Assembly (NCBI GenBank): GCA_009780585.1
Contig: WQZS01000011.1
Location: 1-64,000, forward strand
Reading direction: 5' to 3'
Source: Defluviitaleaceae bacterium
GTDB lineage: Bacteria; Bacillota; Clostridia; Lachnospirales; WQUN01
Length of the DNA stretch: 64,000 nucleotides
Position 1 is the first letter of the stretch. Every line of letters starts with the position of its first letter. Under the pieces are notes generated by a model that ran no database searches, had not been told where the DNA came from, and worked only from the letters and a program-made list of their open reading frames with translations. Both the position numbers and the translations under genes were made by a program. Positions 1-9,110 of the stretch are shown here, one piece after another.

Positions 1-25
1 AGGTTGTTGTGAGCTGAATTATATT

Positions 26-224
26 TGTAGACCTGTAGACCCAAACCTGTGCTGAAACATAGGTATCTATTTTTTTATACACACGCACGCGTGCGCGACA
101 AAATAAAAATAACATTTCTCATATGTATATAATATATAGTCTACATACTCTACACATCTACATAAGGGGAGTTTTGCTGATAAACACTAGGTTTTTGGTG
201 TAGCCCCAAGTGTAGCCCCTGTAG
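26..224. repeat. TGTAG iteron-like repeat cluster beside the replication gene
   Basis: The pentamer TGTAG occurs eight times in about 200 bases. Direct copies start at 26, 34, 199, 211 and 220; the complement CTACA starts at 141, 150 and 158. Spacings are mostly 8-12 bases, about one helical turn. A perfect 12-bp palindrome (CGCACGCGTGCG, 84-95) and an AT-rich stretch (about 96-140) lie among them. The cluster sits just past the 3' end of a leftward phage-type replication gene. This layout fits a replication origin or operator array of the mobile element, but that role is inferred. Confidence 0.5.
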
Positions 225-234
225 CGTTGGCAAG

Positions 235-2808
235 CTATTCCTCCCGGATAAAGCCGGACACGTCGCACCGCTTGGACAGCTTGATGTAATCCACGACCCA
301 TACCTTTCGGTTGGCTTCGCCCAGCCGCTTCTGCTTGTTCTCAACGAAGAACTCGGAGCTTGCCAATTGTTTGCGAAACTGGTCAAGATTGAGAACCTCC
401 CCAACAATGGCACAATCCTTGCGATATCGGGTATACTTGTCATAAATGCCATCCAGCCATATACACAAGAAGTCCCGGTTGTTCTCGAAGGCGAAGTCCG
501 TTTTTTCCTTCAGCGACATCCGGCTCATAATTTCGAATGACTGCTCAACGATGGATTTGTTAAAATATCCTCCGTCCAACAGATATTCCTTTGCGCTGTA
601 TTCGATATGAGATGTGCAAGCCTCGCGGTCAATCTTGAACACTTCATTCCACGAAACACCCAGCTTTCCGCATAGTTTTGCCATCAGGCACAACCCGGCA
701 TATATACAGCACAGGTTATCCTGTATGCGGATTGGGAATTCTTCGGAAAAGAATGCACGACCTTCTTCGAACCAACCAACGGCTTCGTCCGGCGTTGTGC
801 CGAGGGCGACATCCAACAGCGACCGACCCAGCGCATTCAGTACCTTGCTATTATTCCGCAACCACAAAAAGCTGTCCCGATGCCCGGATTCCTTGTTGAT
901 GTCTTTTTTTGAGAACAACAGCTCAACCGTGCGTTCACGGATGGCAGACTCGTTCGCGCTCTCTTCCCCAGCAACAACGATTGGTGCAAGCAAATCATAT
1001 ACAACTGCGGTCTGGTCAGCGCGTCCTCGGACACCTTCGTGAAAATCGTAACTATCTCTAAGGTGATTGTACAGCCAGTTAAGCCTGTTTTTGTCTATTT
1101 TGCTGGGTTTAAATTCATCGAATGCTTGTGGGAAAATATTTGACGAATTGGATTCTCGCATCAACGTGAACGCTGTGACTTGCCCCGAAGCTGTAACCTT
1201 TACCCGCGAAAGAATCGGCAAAATAATGCGTTCCATCGTGTTTGACTTTCCGCTTCCGGCTTCGCCAATTAAAAACAAATGCGGATATTTTATTATCATC
1301 CTGCGCAAATGCGGCTTTATAAAACACCCTGCTGTCCATGCCAGTATCGGTACAGTCTTGGCTGGCTCGTTGTATGTTAAAATATGTTGCGATAACATAC
1401 GCAAGCTGTCAAGCGTTATAAAATCGGCTTTCAGAATGTGGCTCTCTAAAACTTTGAACCGCTCCATTTGAACGATGTCGTTATTCTTTTTACCACCGAC
1501 ACCTACTGCCCCTGTTGTATCCACATATACGAGCTGTTTATTTCGCGGATATATTCCGATGACTCTTACGCCGCGCTTTTTCTGCCATTTCATCGCATAC
1601 AAATAAATCTTGAACAGCTCTAAGTCGTTTTCGCCACCCATGAAGGACAGGGCAATTGTATTTTTGTTCAATACGTTTTTCAGCTTGGCAACCGTGGAAA
1701 AGTCGCTGGACAGTAGGTTTTGTGGGAATTTTTCGCCGCTTTCTGCGACAAACTCACACGAAATTTGAGCTTCGTCATCCGCGACCACCATTTCGTGAGG
1801 AATGACGGTGAAGTTTGTGATTTGGTAGAACTTGTCGCCTTTATTGCGGAAGTAGCATCCGCCGCTTGCATAAATATCAGGTTGTTTTTTCTGTGCCGGA
1901 GGCGAATATACAGAGTCCGTCATGTTGCAAGCGTTTGTGATTGTCTGTTCGCCATAGGTTGTTCCATCAGCAGAATGCCGCACATCCCATTTTTCCCGAA
2001 ATAGTGACGACCTTCGGAATAAGCGGTCAATCTGCTGTACATTTTTGCCCGACCAGAAAGCCAGCTTCCGGCATAGGGCGAAATCGGCTTCTGATTGTGA
2101 TTTGAACTTGCCCTGCCATTTCCTATCCCAAAGCGTGGAGAAGCCCTCACCATCCTTAGAAGCCTGTGCCAATTGGATTAGCTGGTCATCGTCCAGCTCG
2201 GACACTGCGCCGGGATGATTTTTTGATTGCTTTTTTGATTTCTTTGCCGGAGCGACATATTTTTGGTGAATATATTCAAGTGCGCCACCCGAATCCGTAC
2301 CAATTTTTTCAATTGCATCTTGAATTTTTCGACCTGTTAATGTAAAATATCTATTAGACGAGTACATTTCGACACCTGTTTTGCTGTTGCGGTTTCCCCC
2401 GGCTGGCATGTCACCCTTGATGTAGACATGGAAACCTTTACCGCTGGGGCTTATCTCAATGTAGGTTGGCGGCAGATGAGCGATGATATCAGCGGCGATT
2501 TCGTTGAGGTTGCCAACTTCGTCCAAGCAGTTGTCAATGTCTATGAGGATTATACCATCCTCGGCAACCGTTACAAAGCCAATGCCGTTGTAGTTGTATT
2601 TTTCAGCACAGGTTAGTGCTTCATCCAGTGTACCCCACGTTGACGGGTTGCTGGCAGATGCTCGATGTCCTGTGATTGGCGAGTATGGAACTTTGGCTGG
2701 TTTGCCTGTTCGTTTGTCTTGTTCATACCGCCAGCAAACGTACTGGCGAAGCGAATGTAGTTCCTGTGGCAAGTCATCTTTACGTGGAAACTTGTCTTTT
2801 TCTAGCAT
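235..2808 (-). CDS. Phage/satellite-type primase-polymerase with helicase-like ATPase domain
   Basis: This is a replication protein of about 857 residues. The N-terminal third (about 15-190) looks like a bifunctional primase-polymerase domain: it has an acidic DIDNCLD motif and the SPSGKGFHVY motif typical of PrimPol/NrS-1-like primases. A C-terminal ATPase core follows, with a clear Walker A (GEAGSGKSN) and an acidic FDEF segment. Proteins of this type unwind and prime phage or island DNA. I chose ATG at 2808 because AGGAGAGG lies seven bases upstream; a TTG at 2814 is also in frame. It points away from the head genes, which is unusual because replication and packaging modules are normally co-oriented. 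Whether the primase and helicase activities are intact cannot be judged from motifs alone. Confidence 0.75.
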   Translation of the reverse strand: MLEKDKFPRKDDLPQELHSLRQYVCWRYEQDKRTGKPAKVPYSPITGHRASASNPSTWGTLDEALTCAEKYNYNGIGFVTVAEDGIILIDIDNCLDEVGNLNEIAADIIAHLPPTYIEISPSGKGFHVYIKGDMPAGGNRNSKTGVEMYSSNRYFTLTGRKIQDAIEKIGTDSGGALEYIHQKYVAPAKKSKKQSKNHPGAVSELDDDQLIQLAQASKDGEGFSTLWDRKWQGKFKSQSEADFALCRKLAFWSGKNVQQIDRLFRRSSLFREKWDVRHSADGTTYGEQTITNACNMTDSVYSPPAQKKQPDIYASGGCYFRNKGDKFYQITNFTVIPHEMVVADDEAQISCEFVAESGEKFPQNLLSSDFSTVAKLKNVLNKNTIALSFMGGENDLELFKIYLYAMKWQKKRGVRVIGIYPRNKQLVYVDTTGAVGVGGKKNNDIVQMERFKVLESHILKADFITLDSLRMLSQHILTYNEPAKTVPILAWTAGCFIKPHLRRMIIKYPHLFLIGEAGSGKSNTMERIILPILSRVKVTASGQVTAFTLMRESNSSNIFPQAFDEFKPSKIDKNRLNWLYNHLRDSYDFHEGVRGRADQTAVVYDLLAPIVVAGEESANESAIRERTVELLFSKKDINKESGHRDSFLWLRNNSKVLNALGRSLLDVALGTTPDEAVGWFEEGRAFFSEEFPIRIQDNLCCIYAGLCLMAKLCGKLGVSWNEVFKIDREACTSHIEYSAKEYLLDGGYFNKSIVEQSFEIMSRMSLKEKTDFAFENNRDFLCIWLDGIYDKYTRYRKDCAIVGEVLNLDQFRKQLASSEFFVENKQKRLGEANRKVWVVDYIKLSKRCDVSGFIREE

Positions 2809-2812
2809 ATAC

Positions 2813-2862
2813 AAGCCTCTCCTTGGATATTTTGTAGCTATATGTATATGCGGAGAAGGCTT
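2813..2862. repeat. Inverted repeat over the primase ribosome-binding site
   Basis: AAGCCTCTCC (2813-2822) pairs with GGAGAAGGCTT (2852-2862), with one bulged A. The left arm contains the primase Shine-Dalgarno on the minus strand, so the repeat could be an operator or an RNA hairpin hiding that site. It lies in the gap between the primase and the divergent kinase gene. Confidence 0.4.
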
Positions 2863-2942
2863 GGGCGCGTTACTATAAAACTCCGATGAATTTATAGAGC
2901 TGGGATTTTTAAATATTAATATTGATTGGAGTGAACCCGAAA

Positions 2943-5345
2943 ATGAATTTATTCCTTTGTCGTCATCAATATACGAATAATCCTAAACAATGGCCTGTAA
3001 TTCCATTTAGTTTGGAATTGCAAGATAATCATATCCTCCACGAATTTGAGACTGATTATAGGATAGGGCTTCAAAAACCACTCATTTTAGGTTGGGTGCT
3101 AGGAATTAACGAAAGTCTGCATTCTAGCGGAATCGCATGCTCTATTTCTGTTTGGACTAAAAGAATTTTTGACAGTGACTGGGATATAGGTCAAATTGAT
3201 GTTAAAAGATTCTATGATAATGTATCTCCTGTTTTAAGTAAGGTAAGACATTATTCTGAAGATTTTAACAACATTATGCTGAGGAAGGATTCGTATATAG
3301 CAAAAAGCATCTTTGAATTCTTAGAGGAAGAAACTCGGAATGTTGATAGTGGTTTGCGAATTTCTATAGATAACTCAAATGACATAATCATAAATGTGAA
3401 ATCTTTTGAGGATAGGGTTTATTTTATGTATAAATGTCCTTACTTAAATTTTACGGAATTAGTCTTTCCTATTATGTGCGAAAGCACTACTATTGGACTC
3501 GTAAGTGTATATCAGATTATTGAGGATTTACATGAGAATATAAATTCTATAAACTCCCTTGACGATTTTAATTTTATTGATTTTGATTTTGCTTCTCTAA
3601 AATCATGCGATATAAACGTAGTTATCAGTACAGTGTTTAAATCTATAAACGATATAGAAAAACTATATCAACAACAGGTAGACTTAGAGCGAAAACGCAT
3701 TATGAATAGCGTTCTGGATATTATAACAGAAGAACAGCGTAAATTTTCTTTGTATAGATATCACACAATGTCCGGCAACGCATACCCTTTAATATCGGAC
3801 GAAAACGACATAAAACAGGCAGCGCACACATTTTTAGTGAACAATTTGTCAATTATTGAAAGAGGATTTGGGTTAGAGAGAATTTCTTTGTATCTTGATG
3901 ATAACTTGGAGCCAGAGGTAAATATTAATGGTTTTTTTTACACACAATGGATGGCTACTGAACGTGGAAATAGAAATAAAATATATAGTGTTATTAATGG
4001 TGAAGATGGTGTTGGAGATTTATTTAAGATAACCAACAAATCATCACAAAAAGAAAATACTATGATGGATAATTTTTACCCATGCGATCCCAGCTGGTCT
4101 GTTGTAATGTTTGAAAATTCGTCATATAAAGATGAAACAGGTAGAAATAAGGAATTACCACCTTTGATTGTTGGCATAAAATATAAAGGAGGCGCGACAG
4201 GCAAGGGGAAATATTATCGAAATCAAGAACGGGATTGGGTTAACTATGTCCTAGAAAAGTTTATTATTTTCACTCAAAACTTATTACTTACAGTAGCTGC
4301 CCATAAACAAGCAGAAGCTATCGAAGAGAGCCGAATTACACTGGAACACGAATCTGGTCAAATATATGCGGCGATTCAAGGTCTAAATATGACTTTTAGG
4401 ATGCGATGCGAATCTTTGAAAAACAAAGCTCAACGAGCTGTTACAAATGATGAATTTAAGCAAGAGCTATTTAGTTTTATCGAAAAAAGCATGTTATATT
4501 CTGGTGATATTAACGGACTTTTTACAAGAATAAAAATGCTTTCCGTTGTATATGATGACAAGCCTGTAGCCAACCCCAAATATTTTGATGTTGCAAAAGC
4601 ATTTTTGTCAAAATGGGAATATGCGTTCACTTCAATGTGTCGTGCTGAGAATAAATGGGCAAAAATATACTATCCTCCGATAAATCGGTCTCTAGAACGT
4701 AGAATGTATACCGATCCGGGATTTTTAGAACATGCTGTATACAATATAGTAAGTAATGCTATAAAGTATGCTTATATTAACACACGGATATATATTGAAT
4801 TCGTAAAAAAGACTGATTATCATGAGATTACTGTTACTGATTACGGAAGCTATCTTGATGTGTCTGATTATTCCATATATCACCGAGGTGTGCGTGGTGT
4901 TCATCGTAAAAGCTTACGAAACATTGATGATGTTACGGCCATTAGTGAATTCAAAAACATAAGGACGGTAGAAGGTAAGGGCATTGGTTTATACTTATCA
5001 AAGAAGTTAGTGGAAGTTCTCCAAGGAAATATCATCCATACATGTGAAGAAATATCTCGCTATAATGTTTCTTTAATGTGGACATTTCTGGATAGCTACG
5101 AACATGACACCAAGTTTAAAGAGATGTGGGATGTTCATTCTAAACCAAGCGACGAATTGTTTTACGATACCATTCAATCAGAATTTATGAATTTGAAGGA
5201 AGCAGGAATTATTGATCAGATTGTAAATGATTATGACTATGGTATTCTTAAAAAAATTCCTGCGCTGGCTTTATACGACCAGCTTCAAGAAAGAACACAT
5301 AAAGTTAGTTTTACAATAAAAATACCAAGTTATAAGGATGTATGA
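2943..5345 (+). CDS. Soluble sensor histidine kinase of a Detocs-like defence cassette (DtcA-like)
   Basis: The protein is about 800 residues with no membrane segment. Residues 1-460 form a large sensory region with two stretches that look GAF-like but are not firmly assignable. A helix with a candidate phospho-acceptor His469 (context LEHESGQ) follows. The C-terminal GHKL ATPase has an N box (NIVSNAIKYA, Asn601/Asn605) and a G box (GKGIGLYLSKKL, from about 678). It probably autophosphorylates and passes phosphate to the two receivers encoded downstream. ATG 2943 is chosen with GGAG 11 bases upstream; TTG 2922 is in frame. The gene overlaps the next by 8 bases. It is visibly AT-rich relative to both flanks, as expected of transferred defence genes. 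Kinase assignment is strong; the defence role is inferred from architecture. Confidence 0.75.
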   Translation: MNLFLCRHQYTNNPKQWPVIPFSLELQDNHILHEFETDYRIGLQKPLILGWVLGINESLHSSGIACSISVWTKRIFDSDWDIGQIDVKRFYDNVSPVLSKVRHYSEDFNNIMLRKDSYIAKSIFEFLEEETRNVDSGLRISIDNSNDIIINVKSFEDRVYFMYKCPYLNFTELVFPIMCESTTIGLVSVYQIIEDLHENINSINSLDDFNFIDFDFASLKSCDINVVISTVFKSINDIEKLYQQQVDLERKRIMNSVLDIITEEQRKFSLYRYHTMSGNAYPLISDENDIKQAAHTFLVNNLSIIERGFGLERISLYLDDNLEPEVNINGFFYTQWMATERGNRNKIYSVINGEDGVGDLFKITNKSSQKENTMMDNFYPCDPSWSVVMFENSSYKDETGRNKELPPLIVGIKYKGGATGKGKYYRNQERDWVNYVLEKFIIFTQNLLLTVAAHKQAEAIEESRITLEHESGQIYAAIQGLNMTFRMRCESLKNKAQRAVTNDEFKQELFSFIEKSMLYSGDINGLFTRIKMLSVVYDDKPVANPKYFDVAKAFLSKWEYAFTSMCRAENKWAKIYYPPINRSLERRMYTDPGFLEHAVYNIVSNAIKYAYINTRIYIEFVKKTDYHEITVTDYGSYLDVSDYSIYHRGVRGVHRKSLRNIDDVTAISEFKNIRTVEGKGIGLYLSKKLVEVLQGNIIHTCEEISRYNVSLMWTFLDSYEHDTKFKEMWDVHSKPSDELFYDTIQSEFMNLKEAGIIDQIVNDYDYGILKKIPALALYDQLQERTHKVSFTIKIPSYKDV

Positions 5346-5784
5346 TTTTATGATAAAAAATAATTTATTATTTTTGGAAGATGATGGGGGCGCACTTTCT
5401 GTAATGAATTTGCTAGAGGAGTTTTATGGATACAATATATATCATACGGCATACGACTGGAAGTCTGTTGAATACTGGCTCTTTGACAACCCCGGAATTG
5501 ATAGTTTTGTTGCCATTCTTTTCGATATGAGATTGCCTATATACAATTTGCCCAATTATGGCGTACCATATAATGAAAGTGTACATTATTCTCCTTCATT
5601 ATATTTTATCGAAAACTTTATAATGCGCTATTTTCCTAGTGAAATTGAAAAAATTCTACTGGTATCAGCTTATTTTGACAATATGCCCTTTGAAAAAATA
5701 AAAAGATTTAACATTTTTGAAAAAAGTGATGGGGAAGTCATAAACAAACTAATATCCAAAATTAATGAATTAAGTAATAATTAA
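5338..5784 (+). CDS. Stand-alone receiver-domain protein (DtcB-like phosphate acceptor)
   Basis: This 148-residue protein is a single divergent CheY-like receiver with no output domain. The acidic pocket is Glu14-Asp15-Asp16 (FLEDD), the phospho-acceptor is Asp63 in LFDMRLP, the switch Ser is Ser110 (LLVSA) and the conserved Lys is Lys129 (FEKSD). All catalytic positions are therefore present. It overlaps the kinase gene by 8 bases; ATG 5350, with AAGGA about 11 bases upstream, is an alternative start. In Detocs, a receiver without an effector (DtcB) acts as a phosphate sink that prevents accidental firing. The same place between kinase and effector suggests the same job here. It has an unusual insertion of about 25 residues after the phospho-acceptor strand. 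Confidence 0.65.
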   Translation: MYDFMIKNNLLFLEDDGGALSVMNLLEEFYGYNIYHTAYDWKSVEYWLFDNPGIDSFVAILFDMRLPIYNLPNYGVPYNESVHYSPSLYFIENFIMRYFPSEIEKILLVSAYFDNMPFEKIKRFNIFEKSDGEVINKLISKINELSNN

Positions 5785-5834
5785 ATTTTCAATATTTGTG
5801 TGCTTTCCCTTGAAAACAAAAGGAGAATGTTTTT

Positions 5835-6629
5835 ATGAATGTACTAATAATTGATGACGATATTGATATTATTAATTCCTTAGTCGGGCATCTAGAATAT
5901 CTTGGGCATTCAGTAACGTCATGTTTAAATATAATGTCTGCACATCACGAGATATTTAATAATGCGTTTAAAGATAAATACAATTTGGCTATAATTGACC
6001 TTATTCTTGCTTCTGGCCACGAAGGTATGGATATATTACAAAAAATACGAAAAAAGAGTCCAAAAACTGAAGTGATAATGATTTCAGTAAAAAACGAAAA
6101 AATGACTTCTGTAGTGTCTCGTGCATTCTCTATAGGGATACATACATTTTTAGACAAAAAGGAGGATGATTTTATGATTCAATTAGACGGTGCGGTAAGA
6201 GAAGTGGAAAACAAAATGAGCGATAGGATTTTTATTAGTCACGGCCACAATGAAGTGTTAAAACTTAAGCTCAAGGATTTTATACGGGATAGGTTAAAAC
6301 GTGACACCTTAATTTTAAGCGAGTTTCCCAGCCGTGGACTGACAATAGTTGAAACATTAGAAAAAACCAGTAAACTATGTAATCAAGCGGTTGTACTACT
6401 GACAAAAGACGATGAGACCTCTGATGGAAGTATGAGAGCGCGGCAAAATGTAATTCATGAAATAGGTTTTTTCCAAGGGAAATATGGAAGAGAAAATGTT
6501 ATTTTGCTTTGTGAAAAAGGAGTCGATTTATTTTCAAATATTTCAGGTATTTTGAGAATAGAATTCGATTGTAAACATTTCGAAGAAGCGTATGAGTTCC
6601 TCAGACTAAACCTAGAGGCCGACCATTAA
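5835..6629 (+). CDS. Response regulator fused to TIR-like nucleotide-binding domain (candidate NADase effector, DtcC-like)
   Basis: This 264-residue protein has two domains. Residues 1-120 are a canonical receiver: acidic pocket Asp7-Asp8-Asp9, phospho-acceptor Asp55 (AIIDLIL), Ser84 and Lys108. Residues 130-260 match the TIR-like predicted nucleotide-binding family (PF10137) seen in CBASS/Pycsar effectors. They begin RIFISHGHN and contain the family signature RQNVIHEIGFFQGKYGR. Glu209 in that motif is the candidate catalytic residue. TIR domains of this class cleave or bind NAD-type nucleotides, so phosphorylation may trigger NAD loss and abortive infection. The start has a good site (AAAGGAG before ATG). 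It is the last gene of the cassette and is followed by a strong terminator. Domain calls are strong; the toxic activity is inferred. Confidence 0.75.
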   Translation: MNVLIIDDDIDIINSLVGHLEYLGHSVTSCLNIMSAHHEIFNNAFKDKYNLAIIDLILASGHEGMDILQKIRKKSPKTEVIMISVKNEKMTSVVSRAFSIGIHTFLDKKEDDFMIQLDGAVREVENKMSDRIFISHGHNEVLKLKLKDFIRDRLKRDTLILSEFPSRGLTIVETLEKTSKLCNQAVVLLTKDDETSDGSMRARQNVIHEIGFFQGKYGRENVILLCEKGVDLFSNISGILRIEFDCKHFEEAYEFLRLNLEADH

Positions 6630-6744
6630 CTTAGCCAAAAAATGGTTTTTCTTTGGTTATCACTTACAAGGCAGTCTGTATTATAAACACTATTTGAATT
6701 ATCATAATTCAATGAACAAATTAAAATGTATTTAATTCTTTTTA

Positions 6745-6787
6745 GGCTGTTGCCATCCAGTAATTATGCATGGCAACAGCCTTTTTT
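6745..6787 (+). terminator. Rho-independent terminator closing the kinase/receiver/TIR cassette
   Basis: A perfect 12-bp stem (GGCTGTTGCCAT, 6745-6756, with its complement at 6770-6781) and a 13-base loop are followed by six T residues. It lies 116 bases after the TIR gene and insulates the cassette from the phage packaging genes. Confidence 0.85.
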
Positions 6788-6909
6788 GCATAGCACGATA
6801 TCGACTTATTTGTTGCCAAAATTAAGCAAAATTTTATTGCGCTTATGCGCATCATAGCGGCAAGCGCAGTGGCGCAGGGAGACCGAGAAAGAGTCTTGCG
6901 GACAAGAAG

Positions 6910-7374
6910 TTGGAAGGGCTGTACGGAAAACGCCGCCCAAAGGTGCTAAATTTCCCGGAATCGGCAGAAGAATACAAACTGGAATATCCCGAATGGCTGA
7001 ATTGCCACGACAGCAATTGGGAGGGTGTGCCAAGCATAAAAGAGTTTTGGGAAGCAGAAGTGGACTATCTCGAAAAAACAGGCTGTTTGCATTTAATAAA
7101 CCCAACACTTATCGCATATTACGTCATTTCGTTATTGCGCTATCACGAAAATGAACACTCCATTGCAATCAGCAACACGGTTTATCAATCCAAAAGGGGC
7201 GAATTGCGTGTGGACGCAAATCCGCTGGTTGGAATCTCGAAAGGCTATCTTGCTGATGCACTGGCTGTTTGGGATAGGATTTGGCGCATCGTGGAACAGA
7301 ACAGCGAGACCTACTATGGCGATGACCCCAGCCACGATATAATGTCGCGCTTGCTCAGTAATAAACCGAGGTAA
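6910..7374 (+). CDS. Phage terminase small subunit, P27-like, start codon not found
   Basis: The protein resembles P27-family small terminases, which recognise the phage DNA end and load the large subunit. The first TTG in frame is at 6910, but the frame stays open upstream to a stop at 6823-6825. It reads through GAGRPRKSLADKK, the basic start typical of this family. No ATG, GTG or TTG occurs in frame between 6826 and 6909, so the real N-terminus begins about 12-25 codons upstream without a normal start codon. The 5' end may have been lost when the neighbouring AT-rich cassette inserted, or translation may use a rare start. Its stop lies 5 bases before the large terminase gene. Confidence 0.65.
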   Translation: MEGLYGKRRPKVLNFPESAEEYKLEYPEWLNCHDSNWEGVPSIKEFWEAEVDYLEKTGCLHLINPTLIAYYVISLLRYHENEHSIAISNTVYQSKRGELRVDANPLVGISKGYLADALAVWDRIWRIVEQNSETYYGDDPSHDIMSRLLSNKPR

Positions 7375-7379
7375 CGCGC

Positions 7380-9086
7380 ATGGCAGAATTTATATACACA
7401 CCCAGCCCCTTCATGTTGCCCAGTTCGTACTACAACAAGGAAAAAGCCGACCACGCTGTAAACTTCATCAACCAACTGTGCCATACAAAAAGCGAATGGG
7501 CAGGGAAGCCATTTTCCATGATGGGTTGGCAAGAGCAAATAGTGCGCGATATTTTTGGCATCGTTGACCGCGCAGATGGAACGCGCCAATTCCGCATGGG
7601 ATTTGTGGAAATACCCAAGAAACAAGGCAAATCAGAGCTTGCGGCGGCAATCGCGCTGTATCTGTTATGCGCAGACCAAGAATTTGGCGCAGAAATATAT
7701 GGATGCGCGAATGACCGCAACCAAGCGTCCATTGTTTTCAACGTTGCGAGGGATATGGTGCTTCTTAATCCAAGCCTGCGCAAGATGTGCAAAATTACAG
7801 ATGCGCAGAAAAGAATTGTGTTCCTTCCCACGCGCAGTTTTTATACGGCAATCTCGTCCGAAGTTCGGAACAAATATGGATTAAATGTTCATGGTTGCAT
7901 CTTTGACGAATTATTGGGGCAAACCGACAGACAACTTTTCGATGTAATGACTCGCGGCGCGACTGTTTCGCGTAGAGAGCCTTTGAGTTTTGTAATCACC
8001 ACAGCAGGGTATGACCGCACATCCATCTGCTGGGAAATGCACACTTTGGCATTGGATATTTTGGAAGGACGAAAAATTGACGGTACGTTCTACCCTGTTG
8101 TGTACTCGACCCCGATGGAAGAGGACTGGACAGACCCAGCCGTGTGGGAGAAATGTAATCCATCTCTCGGTGTAACAGTTTCCATGAAAAATATGATAAT
8201 CGAATGCGATGCCGCAAAACGCGACCCGGCATTGGAGATGAAGTTTCGCAGGGATTTCCTCTGTCAATGGACTTCATCGGAAACAAAATGGTTGCCGATG
8301 GATAAATACGACAAGGGCGCAGAGCCTTTCGACCCGATGGATTTGGCTGGGCGCAAATGCTATGGTGGGCTGGACTTGGCTTCTACGAACGACATCGCCG
8401 CATTTGTGTTGGTGTTCCCACCTACGGATGATGACCCACAATATTACATACTGCCGAAATTTTGGATTCCAATGGAACAAATGCACGAACGAGTGAGAGA
8501 CCATCATGTACCTTACGACAAATGGTGGCGGCAGGGCTTTTTGAGTGCTACCGATGGCAGAATTATATATTACGATTTCATCGAAGCCGAAATAAACAAG
8601 CTGGGTGAAATTTACGACATTCGCGAAGTTGCATTCGATGAATGGGGTGCGCTTCAAATGGCACAGAATTTAATGGGGCAAAACTTCGAAATGGTAAAAA
8701 CGCGGCAGGGCTTCAAATCGTTGTCACCGCCGGCAAAAGAGTTCATGCGGATTGTTTTGGATGAGAAAGTTCAGCATGGTGGAAATCCTGTACTGCGCTG
8801 GATGTTTGAAAATGTTTACATTGAAACCGATGCCGCTGGGAACATAAAACCAACCAAGAAAAAAAGTCGTGAAAAGATTGATGGTGTTATTGGCACACTC
8901 ATGGCTTTAGAGCGGGCAATCCGACAGGAAGATAAGGGCAAGGGCGGAATTGTTGTATACGATTACGACACCGACACCGCAACACGCGATGGTGAGGTTA
9001 TTTCCGCGCCGGATAAAAAGTCGGAAACTTCCGAGGAACGGATGCGCCGCATCGAACGCGAGACATTATTTGGATATGATTTGTAA
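7380..9086 (+). CDS. Phage terminase large subunit
   Basis: This 568-residue packaging motor has an N-terminal ATPase with Walker A-like KKQGKSE (about residues 79-85) and Walker B CIFDELL. The C-terminal nuclease has an acidic GGLDLASTND motif. It pumps DNA into procapsids and cuts it into genome units. Length and motifs are typical of HK97-type large terminases of Firmicutes phages. It follows the small subunit by 5 bases, with GAGG upstream of the ATG. Confidence 0.93.
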   Translation: MAEFIYTPSPFMLPSSYYNKEKADHAVNFINQLCHTKSEWAGKPFSMMGWQEQIVRDIFGIVDRADGTRQFRMGFVEIPKKQGKSELAAAIALYLLCADQEFGAEIYGCANDRNQASIVFNVARDMVLLNPSLRKMCKITDAQKRIVFLPTRSFYTAISSEVRNKYGLNVHGCIFDELLGQTDRQLFDVMTRGATVSRREPLSFVITTAGYDRTSICWEMHTLALDILEGRKIDGTFYPVVYSTPMEEDWTDPAVWEKCNPSLGVTVSMKNMIIECDAAKRDPALEMKFRRDFLCQWTSSETKWLPMDKYDKGAEPFDPMDLAGRKCYGGLDLASTNDIAAFVLVFPPTDDDPQYYILPKFWIPMEQMHERVRDHHVPYDKWWRQGFLSATDGRIIYYDFIEAEINKLGEIYDIREVAFDEWGALQMAQNLMGQNFEMVKTRQGFKSLSPPAKEFMRIVLDEKVQHGGNPVLRWMFENVYIETDAAGNIKPTKKKSREKIDGVIGTLMALERAIRQEDKGKGGIVVYDYDTDTATRDGEVISAPDKKSETSEERMRRIERETLFGYDL

Positions 9087-9110
9087 TTTGGCGGACTAGG
9101 AGGTCATTTT

